From: Anas platyrhynchos
Taxonomy: Eukaryota > Chordata > Aves > Anseriformes > Anatidae
Assembly: GCF_047663525.1 (NCBI RefSeq)
Contig: NC_092591.1
Location: forward strand, 49,515,501 to 49,579,500
Length of the DNA: 64,000 bases
Direction of reading: 5' to 3'
The position numbers and the translations under genes are program-made. The notes under the pieces are model-generated. The model saw only the letters and a list, made by a program, of their open reading frames with translations, ran no database searches and was not told the origin of the DNA. The stretch's first letter is position 1. Each line of letters begins with the position of its first letter. Shown here one piece after another: positions 60,005 through 64,000 of the stretch.

Positions 60005-63000
60005 GTAAAACCTTTACAGCCAGTTTGTGGGGTGGGTGCTTCCTTGGTGTCCTTGGTCTTCCCCCTTCTCTGCACCTTGTGTTGTTGCCTTCTACATGGG
60101 CGTTGTGTTTTACTGCTGTTCTGTAGCATGACGAAAGCTCCTCTGGAAATGCAAAAGGCAATTTCTCTGCCTTAATGGCTAGCTCAGGATGCCTTTGCTT
60201 TTGCCATTTATCTTCAATCCTCCCTGCAACATAACAAATGACTTTCTCACAGCGTTGTTTTCGTAAACCATCTCTGTGTTGGTAATGCTCATACACTGCA
60301 GTGTGCCAGGAAACAACATTTTCCTTCCACGTTGCTTATTTTCCAGGCTCCAGCAGTAGTTATTCTGAGCACCAGCCACGTGTCTCTAAGAGAGCTGAAG
60401 GGGCCAGTCTAAATTAGACAAGGACAAAATGAACCTTGAGCACTGGTAGAGCACGTGCTGCATGGAGCCTGCACAGAGCCTTCTGAGGCTTAGTGATATT
60501 GGACTCTAGTGCTGGGTTTTACAGCCACGGGCTGCTTTTGCGGCCTCATTTACAAAGACCCTTCAATTTTATGTATCAAGGACAATCCCTGTTGTTAAAA
60601 TGCCTTCCAAAAGTGACTTTGGGCACCCATTCAACCCTGGACTGCCTTTGGGGAATGCAAGCTGAGCTAAAGCTGTCTCCATTACAGTAAAGAGATGTTA
60701 ACAGGATCCTAGCAGAAGAATAAATTACAAACCAGAACAATCTGCTCACCTTACACAGACCAATACTGCGCTAATAGCTTAGCTGGGCCACTGGGGAGTA
60801 GTTGTCCATTGTCTTTCCATCTGCCCTTCTTCTGTCTCAGTTTGATTAGAAATGGCTTGAGTGGGGGCATATTGATGTGGCTGGAAATGGGGATTTAACT
60901 ACTGCTTAATCATCTTTAAAAGGGTTTTGCAAACAATGGGTTTTAAGAGTGTGTGTTTAAACAGGAAGCTTCCTGGTTTGAAGCAACATTTTAGTTTCTT
61001 TCCATTCTTCCCGAGTTTTCTTTCTGTTCAGCTGGGCTTTATCTTTTCCTTACCTTGTATGAGGGGAAAATGTTAAACTCTGGGAAATGTCACAGAAAAG
61101 CCTACCAGTCCAAATACCCAATCTTCTTGTGGGGATGAAAAAAGCAAGTGGTTTGCTTGATTTGAAGGCAAGCAAAGTATTTACTCTGTCTTTTATATAT
61201 CGAGAAGTAATATCACAGCTCACAGGCTCCCTATAATGCTCGTGTCACTTTTCCTGTTCCCAGTGGAAGCTATACTTTACTTTAGTAATAGAATGTATAC
61301 AGAAAAGGCACAAAATAGTTGGAAACTCAAATGATAACATCTTAGCAGCTCCCACTAGCTAATGCAGAGAACTCCAGTGTTTCCTGTGCTGGGACTCCTC
61401 ATGGGGGGGAATAGCATAGCCTTAAAATACCACCGCTGTTCGTTCAGAGCCGATGGTCTTTCTCATACTGGGAACAAAGTTCTGATTCCTCGCATGCTGT
61501 GGTGAGAATAGTGTAATTTTAAAATTAAACAAATTAATTCCCAGTTTCCCTAGGCATACCTAATGGGAGACTTTGGCTTCTCTTTTCGCTTCGCTGTTAG
61601 CATTTTCATTAGAGATAGCTGACACTGAGTAACGCGTTCACACTGGTGACCTGAGCAGCATCTATTTTGAAGCAAGTATTTCATTAGTTCTTGTCTACTG
61701 CTGCTCAGTGGACACACAGAGTGCTTCTCCAGGCACTTTGTGGCACAAAGAACAGCTGCGATGCTTCAGCTGTTTCTTGCTTTTTTTTTTCAGCTTACGG
61801 ATTCATTGCTCTGTAGTTGTGTTATCTTAATTTCTCTACACTTATGAAGAGACACAGGCATGCGGTGTGGGGCTAGGGAGGCATGGGGTATGAGAGCACA
61901 CAGCCACTCATCGTTCAGGCATTCACATAGGACTGATGTGAAGTCCTCCTGCAGGGCAGATAAACTCAGTCCTTTCGTTGCCTCTTCTTCCCCTACATAA
62001 GACAAAAGAGTTCTGTATAAGTTTAGGCAGGTCTTCTGGCTTTGTTTTTAATAAAGCAAAGTAGTAACTGGGTTTTGGAATAAATAGCTCAGTAATCACA
62101 GCTCTCAGTCTGTAAGCTTCAGCATGTCTCTGACAGGCTCTTGTTCAAAACAGAACATGTGAAGTGGTCTGTTAATAATTGCTTATTGTGTTTATTTAGC
62201 GAGGCTATATTAATTTATGATAGCTTGGATTTAACAGCAGTCTTCTCTGTACATCCTCACGCTTTCATTTTCTGTTGGCATCTTTAGTGGTAGCCTACAT
62301 GCCACATACTTCTTAGCATACCTTCTGCATGTTATTTAAAGAAGGGAAGGAAGGTCAGCTCAGAACGGGCAGGCAGCAATAAAAACCCAGGTAACCACGC
62401 TTTGGTCTGTGCTGTATGACTGAAGTCACTTCCCAAAAGACAAATCTTGTCTGCTTGAGAGAGAACCAGGTTTGTGAATGGTTTTTGGGGTGCCTGAGTG
62501 CTGCTCTGGAGCTGAAGCTGGCTAGTTTTGAAGGCCATGCTGTGTGGAAATGGAGGGGCTACTGCAGCTTGCGTCTCTCGTGGGAGCTTTCAGACGCGCC
62601 TTGTGGATGTGTCTGTTGGTGGTGATCCCACAGTGGCTGGGTAGGGAAGAGGTTGGGGGCAGCAATTAAAACTACACGGTAAACCTCTGTCTCTGGGTAC
62701 TTGTGGTGTTTTTTTCGAGGAGCTTGGCTTATGTCAGAGAGCATCTGATAATTGTTTATGAAATCCTTGTTAGTAAGAACGGCTCTGTGCCCTGAAACAA
62801 TATCCCTCTAGAGCTGCTGAACTCAGTACGAGAACTGACCGCCCTGCAATCCCTTTAAGAGCTGCGGTGAGTGCCTTGTGGTGCTGCTGGCATTAGCATC
62901 TGTTGGCTCGTGATAGGCAAGCAGCAGGAATCAGTGAGCTACTTTCTCAGCCTGATTTAAAGGTAGGATTTGACTGGGGAGTCAGGATATGATGCTCCTT

Positions 63001-63059
63001 TCCCACCAAGCAGCCGGTTAGCTGACTGAAGCGCTTTGCTCTGACCTAGCTTTCTGTTT

Positions 63060-63480
63060 AATATATTTTCATTTTAATAGTCGAGCAGAGTTTAAGCTAT
63101 AAATGATCCGGCATTTCATCCAAAAATAGTCAATACATCACCTGGGAAATTAAAGCCCACAAGTTCGTGCGGGCGAAATGAAAATCCTTGCAGAGCGTCA
63201 TGTTTTTGTTGTTAATTTTATTTTTGCCATGGATGTGATTGACTCTTCAAATGCCCAGGCAATTTTTTACGACCACATCATTTCCAGTCTTCGAATGTTG
63301 TTCAATCCACTTTGCACATAATTAACAAACGCGATCTTGCAAGGGCTCTTCCACTTGATGACCTGTCAGTAAGGATGGGACAAACGTCTCTAATGAGGAT
63401 CTGACCCATTTTAATTATCAGTGGACTCTTCTATTTGCATGGGTTTGGTTGTGAGGCTGTTCCTGTTAATAGGCATCACT
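63060..63480. promoter_or_regulatory. Candidate conserved-type enhancer block with octamer and TAATTA motifs
   Basis: Within 420 bp of unique sequence lie TAATTAA at 63319-63325, TAATTA at 63412-63417, a perfect POU octamer ATTTGCAT at 63433-63440, and several TAAT cores. The region has no repeat and no coding frame. It is the best-looking candidate enhancer in the window by texture, but conservation cannot be judged here. Confidence 0.3.
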
Positions 63481-64000
63481 GAAGCAATTGTTGGGATAGG
63501 CAGGCTGAGGGAGGTCTGGGTTTTACAAAAGCACAAGAAAATAAATAATAGAGAAGGGGAGAGTGTTTTACTTTAGTGCCCAATATTAAACATTCATGCT
63601 GTTTTCAACTTTCTCTACTCCTGCTGGTATCATATGGTTTGCAATAAAATTTCATATTCGTTTTATGACGGAGCCCAGATGGCAGACTTTGTGCTGACCA
63701 AAAAAAATGAAAAACCAGATAAAATCACTTAAGTTTATCTGGGAGCTTACACTGTGGCATCTTATTCAAAACACTGTTGTTCTGTGCTGTATGGGGTGAA
63801 GGCCTAAGTGAGGTCTTAAAAGCATGCATTTTTCCTCAGTAAGACAAAGTAGTCTGCATTATTCTGTGTTTTTCCCTCTGATGTAGTTCGGTATTAAAAG
63901 CTGGGGAAATGGGATTAAAAAAAATAATAAAATTTATCTTTCAGTAACAAGTTAATGAGTCAGATACGGAGAAGAAGCTCTGCTCAAATACCTTTATACG

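Larger units (their letters stand above)
57400..64000. other. Intergenic DNA to the end of the window, no gene seen
   Basis: Mainly unique DNA. It includes two motif-dense blocks (59041-59240 and 63060-63480) and one possible exon at 59910-60004. No TRIM44 exon, expected in this direction from mammalian gene order, could be recognised. Confidence 0.45.

Overview
The window looks like a bird (or other sauropsid) macrochromosomal segment. The evidence is LINE CR1 remnants that read as CR1 ORF2 and end in the CR1 octamer tail, a few very old MIR-like SINE remnants, AT-rich unique DNA between GC-rich islands, and one intronless vertebrate gene in a dense CpG island. I cannot name the species from the sequence.

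One protein-coding gene is clear. FJX1 (four-jointed box kinase 1) is a single exon on the + strand at 25180-26352. It encodes a 390-residue type II Golgi membrane protein of the four-jointed/Fam20-like secretory-pathway kinase group. It sits in a CpG island of about 1.5 kb, has a 9-codon upstream ORF 16 nt before its start, and is followed by a probable 3' UTR of about 1.35 kb ending near an ATTAAA signal with a G/T-rich downstream element.

Layout. Positions 1-835 are unique DNA. From about 940 to 2155 lies a truncated CR1 whose 3' part is interrupted and flanked by an expanded ~10-bp minisatellite. From 2156 to 24850 is AT-rich non-coding DNA with simple repeats, a MIR-like relic, a weak candidate for a decayed coding fragment (6100-6719), and stretches dense in homeodomain-type motifs that could be regulatory. 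FJX1 and its island occupy about 24860-27780. From 27800 to 64000 is again non-coding as far as I can read it. That part holds an orphan CpG-rich promoter-like block (about 34390-35170) with a good splice donor and two possible downstream exons, a minus-strand CR1 relic (about 42330), two MIR-like relics, a 136-bp almost pure A/T tract (51640) and a second small CR1 tail (57310).

In mammals FJX1 lies between PAMR1 and TRIM44. I could recognise no exon of either gene here, so the flanks are best read as intergenic DNA that may carry FJX1 regulatory elements. I found no convincing new biological system. The most unusual structure is the CR1/minisatellite composite. The most testable hypotheses are the orphan promoter-like block and the decayed coding-like segment.
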